Below, in pieces: positions 12,226-24,141 of a stretch of 64,000 nt of DNA (position 1 is the first letter of the stretch; the number at the start of each line of letters is the position of its first letter). This stretch comes from Apis mellifera (taxonomy: Eukaryota; Arthropoda; Insecta; Hymenoptera; Apidae): assembly GCF_003254395.2 (NCBI RefSeq), contig NC_037639.1:4416001-4480000 (forward strand), given 5' to 3'. A program made the position numbers and the translations under genes. A model generated the notes under the pieces. The model saw only the letters and a list, made by a program, of their open reading frames with translations, made no database searches and was not told the DNA's origin.

Positions 12226-15200
12226 TAATTTTCAATCAATCTTTCATTCAACAAATTGTGAATGTGATCATCATTATTATTAGAGAATTCTAGAGAAAAA
12301 AATTCTTTTAAAATTATTATATTAATAAATAAAATAACAAATATTTAAAGGACACAGGAATAAATATTATTAATAACAATTAATGTAAATAAATTACTTG
12401 CTACAATGATATTTATAATAATATAGCACAATAACGAGAAATTATTGAGTGCACCCAAAAAAAAAAGAAAGCAGCAAGTGGTTGTTACTTATATTTCACA
12501 CACGCGTGTTAATCGGTAAAAAGGTGGTCGATATCAGGTCAAATTAAATTTCTGAAACCCCACTTCGACCTTCGATCGACATCTTACACCTGTATGAACC
12601 TCAAGATTAGCTTGGATTTGGACGTTACGCAAGAACGACGATGCGGATCAAGGATGAGCTCGTCGAACCGGTTCAATAACGTTCATAGGGAGCTAGGAAG
12701 CGACGACACGTTCCATTTATTCTTAACCAATATCCTCTATCAAACGAATTTACATCGTATAGAAAAATTCTTTCACCACCATGCCGCTATTGTTGTTTCC
12801 CTTCCCTTCGTCAGAAATGAATTCCTTTCTTTCTTTTTTTCAACATGAAAAGAGGTTATGAATTTAATAGGTTCGAGCATGTATCTTCTTTCACCACGTG
12901 ATAAAGGTAATTGTGAAGTGCTTGCAGGGAAGAGATATATTTGTAACGATTTCAGGAGGATTAAAAAAGAAGAAGAAGAAAATTGGTGCTTCGAGTTGAA
13001 ATAAACATTGATTGGAAAAAATTTTTTTCATACGTATGTATTTATTTGAACAACTTGGGTATTTTTATATGAGATAATTTTAACATATTTATAAAAAAAA
13101 TATATAGACAAGAGATATAAATTAATTCCATAAATCTTGATTGAATTTTCGAATTTTAATATCGTATAAAATATTTCATAAAGGAACAAGTCATCCGGGT
13201 AAATGACAGCTACAAATGTGTCAATGATCTCACCTCGTCCCCGAACAATTTACGCATACTAATCGAGTATTCGTGGCAAAAATTGGCATTAGCTCATCGA
13301 GCGACACCTTTGACAAGGTTAATACCCGTTTAAAGCGACATTGCCATTGCCCTCGACTCGTTACTTTGACTTGAACGAAATGCTATCTAATCACTCGTAA
13401 TCACGGACAATTTATTTGCCAAATTATAGATAATTCAAGGTTAATGACTTTTTCTTTGTTTTCCAATTAACGAGAAACTTTTATTCGTACTCATTTTCCT
13501 ACACATTTTTAAATAGATAAATGTGTTTTAAAAAGATTATAACGAACGAGTAACAATCTCTTTTCCCCTGTTGTTTTCAAATTGATAAAACACCTCGAAT
13601 AAAATCAATACGGGTGAATATCTAATATTTCTATATACACATCGATGAATAAAGTAAATATCCTTGACAAATAATTTTGAATTATTATTAATAATAACGA
13701 AGGCAGAAAAACTGTATTTAATAATACAGATTGAGAATTGTATGCCTCGATGTTTATATTATACCAAGCACAAAGCGTCTCTCTTTCATAGTGGAAACAA
13801 ACTCTCTCATTTATCCCCTTCTCGTCCATCCAACCGCAATAGAAACGCGAGCACGCTATATAAACTTCATTCATCGATCCCGGCTTTTAAATTTACTGAA
13901 ACCACGTAACACACTATCACATCGTTTCGAGGCATTACGTAACAACGATGCTCGAGAAACAAGGAGGAGGGGAGAGAAAAAAAAGAAAAAAAGAAAATAG
14001 ATGCAACGATTATGTCGTCATACTCGATGGAAATATTCAAGAAAACCACGAAACACGATCGAATATCAAAATCTCGAACACGCTCTTTTTCACTTCTCTT
14101 CACACTTCTTATCGTCGATACTTTAATACACGAAATCCCAGATCGAGGAGGAGATGTTATTGTTTTATATATAATTAAAATAAGAGGGAATGACGAATTG
14201 ATTTCGATCGATCGAGAAGTCGACCGATGGATACGACGAAGTGGACTGGTGCAGGACCTCGCGAGTGCCTTGTCGAGAGCAGACATCGATCCAACTTCGG
14301 CCTTTGGAATGCATCGCGCCATTATATAATTACGTGGAACGTAATGTTACATCGTTACGCAATGAAGCAAAGGCCCGTGCCACGGACGCGGCCGTGCAAA
14401 ATGGATAGATCGAGGCTCTAAAATTAATTTCGAGCGTGTCCCTTTAGCCAGAAGTTGACTGATTCGTGGGATTATTAACGACTCGTAACGTTTGTCGTCG
14501 TCAGTTTTTTAGACGGTTGTTATGATACTTTTGAATTTTTTTGTCTTTTCTTGATTTTCCTTTTTTTTTACAGAAAGTGAATTAAATTCGTCGAAAATCA
14601 TTTTAATCGTATCCAGTGTTAATTCTTCAATATTCTGGAATTTTTTAAATTTTGAAAAAATTCAGGATTGATTGTCGTGTGAATTTTCCAGAGTTATCGT
14701 TAAGTTTTTCATCAAATGTGTAAGTAAAAATTCTTAATATAATTGTAATTAATGTAGGATACTGTTAATTAAAATCTAATTAAAAGGAAATATTTGTTTA
14801 TAGGAAAATGTAGATAAAAATTTTAAATAATAATGATGAAATCAAAATACTTGGTAAAATGAATAGATAATTTGTCTATTTTTTTTTGTCTATTTTATTT
14901 TCACGTTAAGTTAAAATATATTTGTTAAAGGTTTGTATCCAATTTAGATGACAAAAATAATATTTTATAAATTATTGTAAAATATTAAATAAATATTTAA
15001 TTATTTATTAAAACAAGTGTATACATATATATATATAATAAAAATTGTTGGAATATTATTGGCCAGCTTTTATGTGTAATAAAGCATCTTGTTTCGTAAC
15101 AAAACATTTTTCTCACAAAGGTTTTAAGTTGCATAACTGACATCCCGGATGATAGAGATAAAACACTGTCAACAAGGTTGCTAAATATTTATTTGAAATT

Positions 15201-17147
15201 TCACGCTATAATAAAAATATATTACGAATAAATTAGTGTTATTTTTAACTTTATTCTTATTTTCCAGATATTCGTTTCTTTAAATTTATTATTATTCAAA
15301 TAAAAAATAAATTAACTTAACGTGGAAAAAAAAATTCATAATCATCGAAATATTTTCGCTTCGTTTGTTAGTTAAACAAAATTTGGATCATTTTTGATAG
15401 ATATCTCGTGTCAATAATCTTTTTAAAATATTGATTCACCGTTTTATTTAAACAAGCATTTTAATTAGGAATTAATTTTTAATTACATTTTTATTTTATA
15501 AGAATAAAAATGATATTTCTGCGTGCAATAAAATAATTATTACTCGTGTAACAGGAATAGAACATGCTCAATCGAATATTGCAAGAAACGAGAAAAATTC
15601 TATTTCTCGAATTAACTGGAGAAATAAAGTCATAAAAATTTGAAGCATTTGTTTATAACATATTTTTTTATCTTGTAATAAATGCTTGAAATAATATAAC
15701 AATTGAGATATTTAAATAATGGAACATTTATTAGATATATTTTTGAATAATAATAATTTTCGATTTTATTTACGATCGAAATGTAGATCTGCAAATTTTT
15801 GGCAAAGGACCGATTTATTTTCTTGAATATTTCATTACAAAGTGAAAAATTTATTGCCAAAAATTTATACATGCTACGTTTCAAATTTCATCATAAAACT
15901 TTCAGAATGATCTCTTGATCTAATGAAATTATATTTTATATCATTGATATTTAATGTTAATTAACTTTTGTTAATTTTTTAAAAATAACCGAAATACGAT
16001 GAAAATATTTTCAATGTTTCCTTCATTACATTTATTTAATTAAATTTCTTTATTTATTTCACCTGAAAAAATTACAGTATCTACAGTTGTGTCATTACTC
16101 TTCCAGACATCATTGTCCCTCACAACTACATTTGTGTAAACAATTGATACGTAATTAAAACTTTATAAAAAATCATCTGCACCAGAAAAATACATCAACT
16201 CGAAATCGATCGAAAACTCATAAATCCAATATTCGACTATCATTTATACCAAGTTGGAAATATTTCTTCCGTTCTCGACAAAAGAAAAAAAAGAAAAAAC
16301 GACGGACACAAAGGAAAATTTCGACCCACCCACTCTTTTTACTGGTCATCGACATGGACGTAGGCGTAGAGAAACATCATTTGGATTGGAGTAGCGTAAA
16401 ACGATTCGCCTCGTCGACCGAATCATCGATCGGATCTCCTTCGTTTGATGCGATTTATATCTAATTGCAACGTACGAAGGCTCCATGGGAAATGGACGTG
16501 GAAGAGGAGGCGTGGAAAACTCGTATCCTCGAGATGGTCGATGCGGCAATTGATGGTCTTCGCGGTCTCGAACGAAGGAACTGGCTTAATTGAAGAATTA
16601 GTTTAGGTAGGAGTTGCTCGCGCTCTCTCGAGAAACGTTTAAGACGATCGTTAGACGCATTAACGTCTTCCGATTTCACGATGGGATCGGTTCGAATTGA
16701 TATTTTTTAGAGAGTAAAAAAGAAAATTTCTTTCGATTTTTAAATTTGTGAAATTCTCTCGAACGTTTTTCTTTCAAGAAAGTTTAAAGATTAGATTCTT
16801 TCTATATTTGACACTTTTTTTTTTTTCGTGTTTGCAGATCACGTAAGCGTAATTCTTAAGAGATAATAATTAACAGACGAAGAGGAATAATTGTGAAATA
16901 TATATATATGTGTGTGTGTGTGTGTAAAGATTTACATCGTGTGTGAATTAAATAGGGAAATAGATTGGCCAAGGACTCAAGCGATTTATGAAATTTATGC
17001 TATAACTCAAAGGTAATTATACAAGTGTGATTTTCCGATAAGAAAAATCCAAAGAAAAGAAAAAAAAAAATTGAATATCAGATTTGAATAATGATTATTT
17101 AAATGCTCGATGCTAATTCATTTCCACATATACGTGAAAATTTTTAT

Positions 17148-17174
17148 ATCGTTGAATATTAATTATTCAACGAT
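17148..17174. repeat. Perfect 11-bp inverted repeat
   Basis: ATCGTTGAATA (17148-17158) pairs exactly with TATTCAACGAT (17164-17174) across a 5-nt loop. It is longer than most chance stems here, but a single hairpin is too short for a miRNA precursor. Confidence 0.5.
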
Positions 17175-19265
17175 TTTTCTGCATTATTCCTGTATCGCAA
17201 ATATTTTTTACGCTATATTTTTATATACGAATAATTGATGCATGAACATTAAAATCAAGTATTTAAATTAAATAATTGAATAAGTATATTCAACAAACAC
17301 AAAATCTTCCATGAATTATATATTCATAAGGAATTAATTCTTCACAATCTCTGTGTTGACTTTTAATTATGCATGGGAGAGAAAAAAATTATTCTAATAA
17401 TCTACTACTGATTAAGAAGTTCATTATGTGGAGGAGCTCGAAAGATAACGATATTAAACAAAACAAGAAAAAACAAAAAATATAATCAAAATCTCAACGT
17501 CATTTAATGATCATTAATATTCTATTTTTTTAATTATATTTAATTTTTGATTTTATTGAAAATTTATTAAATTCGTCATCTCGTCCAAACTGATATAAGA
17601 TAAGAATGAAATGTAAAAAAAATTAAATTTAATAACTAAATATTAAACAAAAATTTAATAACGTAACATTGTTTATTAAGTAAGCAATAATATCAATAAA
17701 CAGGATGTGTTTGAATACACACCCTGTACATTGCACCCTGATCATTAAGATAAGCGCCTGTATCCGATCGAATCGATCGAAGGTTTCGATAGATGATAAA
17801 CAACAAGATATTATCTCTAAAATTATCATCCCGCTTCGAATCGATTCGAACGAGTGTTGGCCGGATACACAGCTTCTAATTGTTTACGAAGTAGACACAT
17901 AACGCAATTATTATACTCTCGTGCTTCATTCTATCTCCTCCCCCCAATTAATACACATCCATAAGTCCACCACGGTAAAACCGCATCGACCGATGTGCAC
18001 ACCCGCTTGTACGAAAGTAAACGTTACGTTTCTCCTTTGTGCTAAATCGAGTTGGCGCTCAATTTCGAGCCGACTTCGATTCGAGGACGCGGAAACTCGG
18101 GGAAGCATACGTTTAAAACAATAATTGCGCGCCATTCAAACCGTGTGACACCGTTTAATACCCGTTATTATTGAATACGGTCGGCCGATGAATATACGCC
18201 TTGAAGAATCCTAAGGCTCCCTCCCAAAGTAATTGGAAAGCTTGTCTTCGAATTGTTTAGCCACTTCAAACGAGGCTTGGAAACGTTTCTCCCCTTTTCA
18301 TCCATTGCCAATTTAAGCAAGCGTTTCTTTGATGAAAGAAAGTTTTTGTAGAGGTTATGTAAATTTCGTGAATATAGAAATGTGTCTATATAAGTTCAAT
18401 TGTATATTTCATGTTTATTTGGATAAATAGGATGTGTATTTGTGATATTTCAACGCACATTTTGTATCGATTGTTTAGATAGGTGTGATATATTTTATTC
18501 TAGTTAGTTTATTTAGTCCGCTTTTACAAAATCATTGGAAAGGTAATTAAAGGAAAAATTAAAGGGTCGTTAGATTGATTTAATTTATAAATAATACCAT
18601 TGATTCAACGCAGAGTTATTACATGTAATTAAGGGTGGAATGAAAAACCAATTAAAAATGCGAGATAAAACTTTTTTCATTATAGATATTTCAAATTGAA
18701 GATCCATCAAATACACATACATATATGTATTTATAATATAAATGCTAAAGCGTGATTAAATTGTAAAAATAAATATCAAGGTTGGAAAAAAAAAAAATTC
18801 AAAATAACTTCATCGTTACGAGACACTTTTTCAAAATAATTTACCTTTCTATTAATTAAGAATTAATATCCTCGTTTTAATATCTTATTTCAGTGATCCA
18901 ATAAATCACAATAATCGAAATTATCACTCGTATCTCATTCACGTCTGTTGTCTAATAGCTCCCTTCTCTACGAGCAGAGAATCTAATTAATCCAATTTAA
19001 GACGTGATCTAGCTAAAAGCAATTCTTATCTTGGCTATCTAATTAAACTGCTCGTGTATAAAAGGGTGATATTTATCAATCTTTCTTGCTTGGAGAATGA
19101 GAATCAAGGCGAGGATGATATACCAAGTCTAAACAAATGTATCTGACCAAATGATACAAGAATTATGAGGCAATTAACAATAGATACAATTTAATAAACT
19201 AATACAAGGTGTGCCTTCCATGTTATTAATATACATACGTGCAATATGGAGAAAAAAACACTTAC

Positions 19266-19310
19266 CTGATCGAGAAAAACGATTATGCACTTCCTGCGCG
19301 AAACTTCCAT
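19266..19310 (-). CDS. Possible first coding exon of an unidentified minus-strand gene
   Basis: Reading the minus strand from the ATG at 19310, 15 codons give MEVSRRKCIIVFLDQ and end exactly at a consensus CAG|GTAAGTGT donor, in phase 0. The ATG has G at +4, and an in-frame TAA lies eleven codons upstream. The 1.3 kb to the right is complex and pyrimidine/CpG-rich, as expected of a 5'UTR and promoter for a minus-strand gene. No second exon could be found to the left, so the protein is unknown. The exon is too short to exclude chance. Confidence 0.25.
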
Positions 19311-21020
19311 TGCGGAAATACAGGAAAAACAACGGATCGATTAACTATTTTAATTAATTTATTTGTATTTATCGTATAATCACTCGTAAGTACCGGGGGA
19401 TACGTAAACAATCAGCTCAAATTAGTTTAAATACAAATAGCCTAAAACACATCTTTGTTTACATACTTGATATTATCATTATTATTATTATTATTATTAT
19501 TCACAGACAGACTTAGCCACGTTTTTTTCTTTTTTATTTCCTGATTTCACGATTCGATAATATTATTTATCTATATTTTTTTACATATACAATTGACCCG
19601 TATTGTCACGGATCATAAACGTCAAAGAGGCCGAATTGCAGCGTAATAACTCGGGATAATTCGGCGACTTCGATCCGCACTTTAGATTCTTTTATTCTCT
19701 ATTTCTCTCTCATTTGTATTTGTATATATTTTTTATTCTTTTTTTTTTTTTATGTATGTATATATATATATAGATTTACTTATTTATTTATATTTATATT
19801 TATCCATATATATATATATAAATATTTATTATTCATTTAATTTGTATTTGTAGGTACATCCTTACGGGCGAACATGTATGTGTATAATTAAGCTTAAGAA
19901 TCGAAAAGAAACGGCGAAATGTATCTTTGGAGAGAAAGGAGAGAGAGAGAAAAAAAAAAAAAACGATACGAGTCAACGTACGCCCATTTTGCCATTTAAT
20001 TATTGCTTTGGAAATGCTGGTATATCGTATAATTAATTATTTATTTATTTATTGTATTTTCGTTAAAAAGGCTGGTCTCAGCGTATTCGGTGAATATAAA
20101 CGGTGTCGCGTTTCTTCTTTTCTTTTCTTTTCTTCTTTTTTTTTGTCCCTTTCAAGGCGATACGAATCCATATATCTAATTGCAATATTGCATTTCTTTG
20201 CCACTCGTTTCTTGGACACCGCGTTGATTGATTCATTAATTTCCATTCTCAACGCAGCGTCCATTAACGATCGAAGTAATCCTTAGAAGAGAAACTCGTC
20301 GAAAGAGAGTGACGAGAATTGGATTCGCGCCTTTTAAGTTACAAATTGTTGCAACAACAAGTCTGTTCGTCACAGAGGAAATTATTTTTCTTCTCCCCTC
20401 ATCGTCAAGAAGTCTACTCGACTAATTTTTCGTAATAATATTTTTTTTCTAAAAAAACGATGCGATCTCTGGACGAGCAAATGGCCGTCGGATCGAACGA
20501 GCGTATCGAAAGCCGCATTTCGTGGTTTCTTTTCGGTTCCTGTTTCGTCTCACGGCCAACCAGCAACAGCAGCAGTAAAATGGTAAGCCCATAAAAAGGT
20601 ACCTTTTTTTTTTACACGTTGACACTTAAACGATAGCTTCACGATAACGGTCGAACGATTCAGGAGTACACTAAAACGGGTACAGCATTCTTTCTTTTTT
20701 TTTTCTTTTTTTTTTGTTTTTTTTTAATAATCTGAAAGATCGCGTGAGATGCTTCGTGTGTGTGTGTGTGTGTGTGTGTGTGAGAGACATTTTCGACTAA
20801 CTGCGCTCGGTGGACGATCTACTTAAAAACGACGAGAGACTATCTAAACCAACTGTATACACTTTACTTGTGTACTCTCCTTCTTTTTTTTTTTTTTTTA
20901 ATTTTTAAAGACAACGACGACACGTTTTCTCTCCTTACTCCAGGCAAAAATATAATACATATATATATATATATATATACCTATGACTGACTTTGGCTCC
21001 ATCCCAAACAGATCCCCACA
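19311..21020. other. Complex, simple-repeat-rich island; possible 5' flank of a minus-strand gene
   Basis: Contains poly-T tracts, a GT microsatellite and CpG-rich sequence around 20460-20590. In that sub-block several frames on both strands are open for 40-47 codons at once (one plus-strand frame runs into a GTAAGC at 20585), which fits base composition better than coding. Could be a long UTR or regulatory island. Confidence 0.3.
20756..20782. repeat. GT dinucleotide microsatellite
   Basis: 27-nt uninterrupted GT/TG run. Confidence 0.95.
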
Positions 21021-23859
21021 AAATTGTTCTATTATTATTATAATACCTTTGGTATCGATCGCGATAACAAAAGTTTTTGTGCATCAAAATACCGGTTTAA
21101 TAATACCATCCCAATGATTAAAATCTATTTGTATTCTATCTCAGAGGAAAAAAAAATATGTGGACGTATAATGTAAGATAATTAATAATTGTGGTGTTTA
21201 AATCATCCCTTTTCAGCAAATTCAGATTTGCAAAAGGTTTGTTCATGGGTGAAATGATCGTCAATTTTGTAAGAGTTGCAGCTCGAGTCGATTTAATTCT
21301 GGGATGGAATGAATCTTCGAGGTATACATTCTTAGTATAATTTTTTCGAGATTCAAAAGATATAAAATATTTTTGTGTATTTTTATTTAAGCGACATTTC
21401 GAAATCCGAACGAATGTTTTTCATTCTTCGACTTTCTAAAAATCCAAATTTCCATTTCTACCTCCGCTCACAAGAATTTCAATTTGATCGGTGAATAAAC
21501 AACGAAGCGAATCTCGCGACTCTTGAACAAGGATACGAATTAAACCGAGTCAAGCTGAAACAACAAAGTTGAAAGGATCGATCCGTCAGACAGGACAATA
21601 ATAAGATGAAATTGGGTTAATTATATCGAACTGTTATCGACATCGAAAGAAAGGAAAAAGTCGGAGCACGAGACGTTTAACGTGTAACGAGATTCGACGA
21701 GCGCCATTAACAAAAAGCACGCTTCAAGAGCCCTCTACGAGCGATTGGAGGCAACAATTGGCAGGTCACGCACACTCATTCTGCCCAGACGTATGCCTGA
21801 AGCATTTAAATCGCCTTCCTTTTGTCGTTACGTGCCCTGCCTGCCTGCACGCGCGTGTATCTCTCTCTCTCTCTCTCTCTCTCTTTGTGACAACTCTGAT
21901 GTGAGTGGAAAAACGATTCGCCGAGTTCTAATACACCGAAAAACGCTTTTGGCTAACGAGTTTGACCGGTTGTGTACGTTTCCAGAAACGATTTTCTAAA
22001 TTCTCGATAGCGATAAATTAATAACGGTGGTCGTGATAGATGGCACATACGTGGAAAGAATTTACATACGCGAGGGATAAGATAAAAGGAAATGTCCGTA
22101 TTTTATTTAACAATTATTTAACAATTTGTGCTATGTTTGCGTCGTCCTTAATTAAAATGTAGTTATTCTTTAATATTATATTGAAAGTCTACTCGAAGGA
22201 ATTTTTTTTAAATTTTTTAAAATCGGTTTGTAGGATTGATTTGTTGGTTGAAATCAGATTTAATTTATTTATTTCATTGAAAAAGAAAACTTTGAATTTT
22301 TCTGAAGTATATCTTGAAATGATCGATAAAGTTTGTAGGATTTTCTTGGTGTAAGATAATTTCAAAGATTTGGTATATTAAAAAAAAATAATAATAATAA
22401 GAATAATAATAAAGGTGTTTTAATAAGGTAGAAAACCAAGAAAAAGCAAGAAATGTTTCCACTATATTACTTTTGATTAATGTAAAGCTGCATTACGTCA
22501 GAAGTAAAGCTTCTTGAATAACAAATGAAACGAAGAACTCTTTGCATATTAACAAAATGGATATTTCTTGTTGATATTACGTAAAATAAAAAAATGGATA
22601 AATTAGAATAAGAAATTAAAACTTTAGTTAAAAAAAAATTAAAAATAATTTAAAATAATATTTTCTTTTCATTTCCTTTTGCTTAAGATATACATCATAT
22701 TATAAACGATGTTGTTAAATTTTTTTAAACTAGATTTTTCATGGAAAAATCAAATATATCAAAATTTGTTTTTTTTTTCGATAAAATTGTTTTATCCCTA
22801 TATCCTTTCGAATATCGAAGTGTTGCAAAATTGATTAAATAGTTCAAAACTGAAGCGGGAAAATATTCAATGTATCAATTATTAATTCGATATTTCGTTT
22901 TGTAAACATTCAAAAAAGAATTTGCCTCGAAATCTGAAAAAAAAAAGAATCGAATCTCTTCCTTTTCCATCCATTTATTTCTTTATCTTCGTTTGCATGA
23001 TTCGTATTGAAATAAATTGCATCCTATTATTACGAGTTATGTAATATTTTCGTAGATTACGAAGAATTTATTCTGCCTTGCAAGCAGTCAACCGAAGAGA
23101 ACCAAGTTTAAACAAATCGTATACTACTCGACACAATACAATAGAATTCAATTTTGAGCATACAAAGTATCATTTTAACGATGCATAAATTTTCAAAATG
23201 AATCGTATTTAATATTTTTTTTAATCAAACCGTGAATCGAGTATATCAAATATTCACATATAATTTCGCGTTGTTCTTCCACTCAATAAATAATCAGGAA
23301 ATAAAATCGCTCATTTTTTTTTTTTTTTTATAAAACGTAATGTTTCAAATGTACTTCCACTTCTCTCTCTCTCTCTCTTCAACAATTCTATCTCCACGAA
23401 CAGCTGTCCATCATTTAAAGTGGCGTTAACAAAATCAACGAATAATATATTACATCCCAACATTATCAAACAATTTATAGCAGCTTTATTCCTGACAATT
23501 TCGACAAACAGCGAATAAGTTACATAGGCATAAATCAACCCCTTGAACATTCGACCATGAAATTTTGTAAGCCGTGCCAGAGTCAACGTGTGTCAAAACC
23601 TTCTGGGAAATATATATATATAAAGATGAAACTAAAATAGCAGAACTTTGAACCAAGTTTATGCAATATTTTTCAGAAACCCAAAATAGAGTCAATCAAG
23701 GTAGAGGCAGGTGTCCAGCAAATTGTGTTCATAAAAGTAAATACAACAAGTAAATACTACAAGATTTAGTTTAGGAATAGGTAAATGTTTCTCAAGTATT
23801 CCAAAAAAATTAAAATGTTTGTTCCTTCTGATTTGGCTACTTTTAAATCTAAAATATTA
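21021..23859. other. Non-coding AT-rich stretch
   Basis: No gene seen. The block 21480-22020 is complex and CpG-containing. The remainder is AT-rich with runs such as AATAATAAT near 22388-22412 and an 8-bp hairpin at 22733-22751. Confidence 0.5.
21860..21884. repeat. CT dinucleotide microsatellite
   Basis: About 25 nt of uninterrupted TC/CT inside a CpG-containing island (about 21600-22000). On the minus strand this is a GAGAG run, the binding motif type of GAGA factor. Confidence 0.9.
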
Positions 23860-24141
23860 TTAGGTTGTTTGAAACGTTCATAGGAAAATTTAATAAAAAT
23901 TTCAAGATTATATTATATATTGTTGCTATTTTTAACTATATATATACATTCAAGTAAAAAGTTCCTCTGAGGATCTCTAAAATATTAAATTCCTCGTTAC
24001 AAGCTTCTTTAAATAATATATTTTTTTTTTACTACAGACATCTTTTCTAGTTCAATAAAATCCTTCAAACAGATAATATACATTTAGAAAAAAATTAAAT
24101 TGATTGTCACAAACGTCTACGAAACGTTTCAAATAACCTAA
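23860..24141. mobile_element. Mariner-like MITE (non-autonomous)
   Basis: The ends are imperfect terminal inverted repeats. The left reads TTAGGTTGTTTGAAACGTTC and the reverse complement of the right reads TTAGGTTATTTGAAACGTTT. A TA dinucleotide borders the GGTT core at both ends, consistent with the TA target duplication of Tc1/mariner elements. The 282-bp interior is AT-rich with no transposase frame, so it would need a transposase in trans. The TIRs differ at several positions, so the copy is not very recent. Family assignment rests on the TIR start, the TA and the size, not on a database match. Confidence 0.65.

Larger units (their letters stand above)
9080..19265. other. Long non-coding stretch with scattered regulatory-like islands
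   Basis: No gene is confirmed. Complex, CpG-containing islands occur at about 12480-12800, 13190-13400, 13740-14430, 16320-16700 and 17700-18330. Each is open in overlapping frames on both strands, so I do not call coding. Two clean hairpins sit in AT-rich parts (12202-12225 and 17148-17174). If the minus-strand exon candidate at 19266-19310 is real, much of this stretch would be its first intron. Confidence 0.5.

Noticed and set aside
20460..20602. Short frames in both strands, including a Leu-rich one followed by dibasic residues resembling a neuropeptide leader
   Set aside because: Plus and minus frames of 44-47 codons are open together, and the Leu run comes from a CAG/CTG-type repeat in a frame without a start codon.
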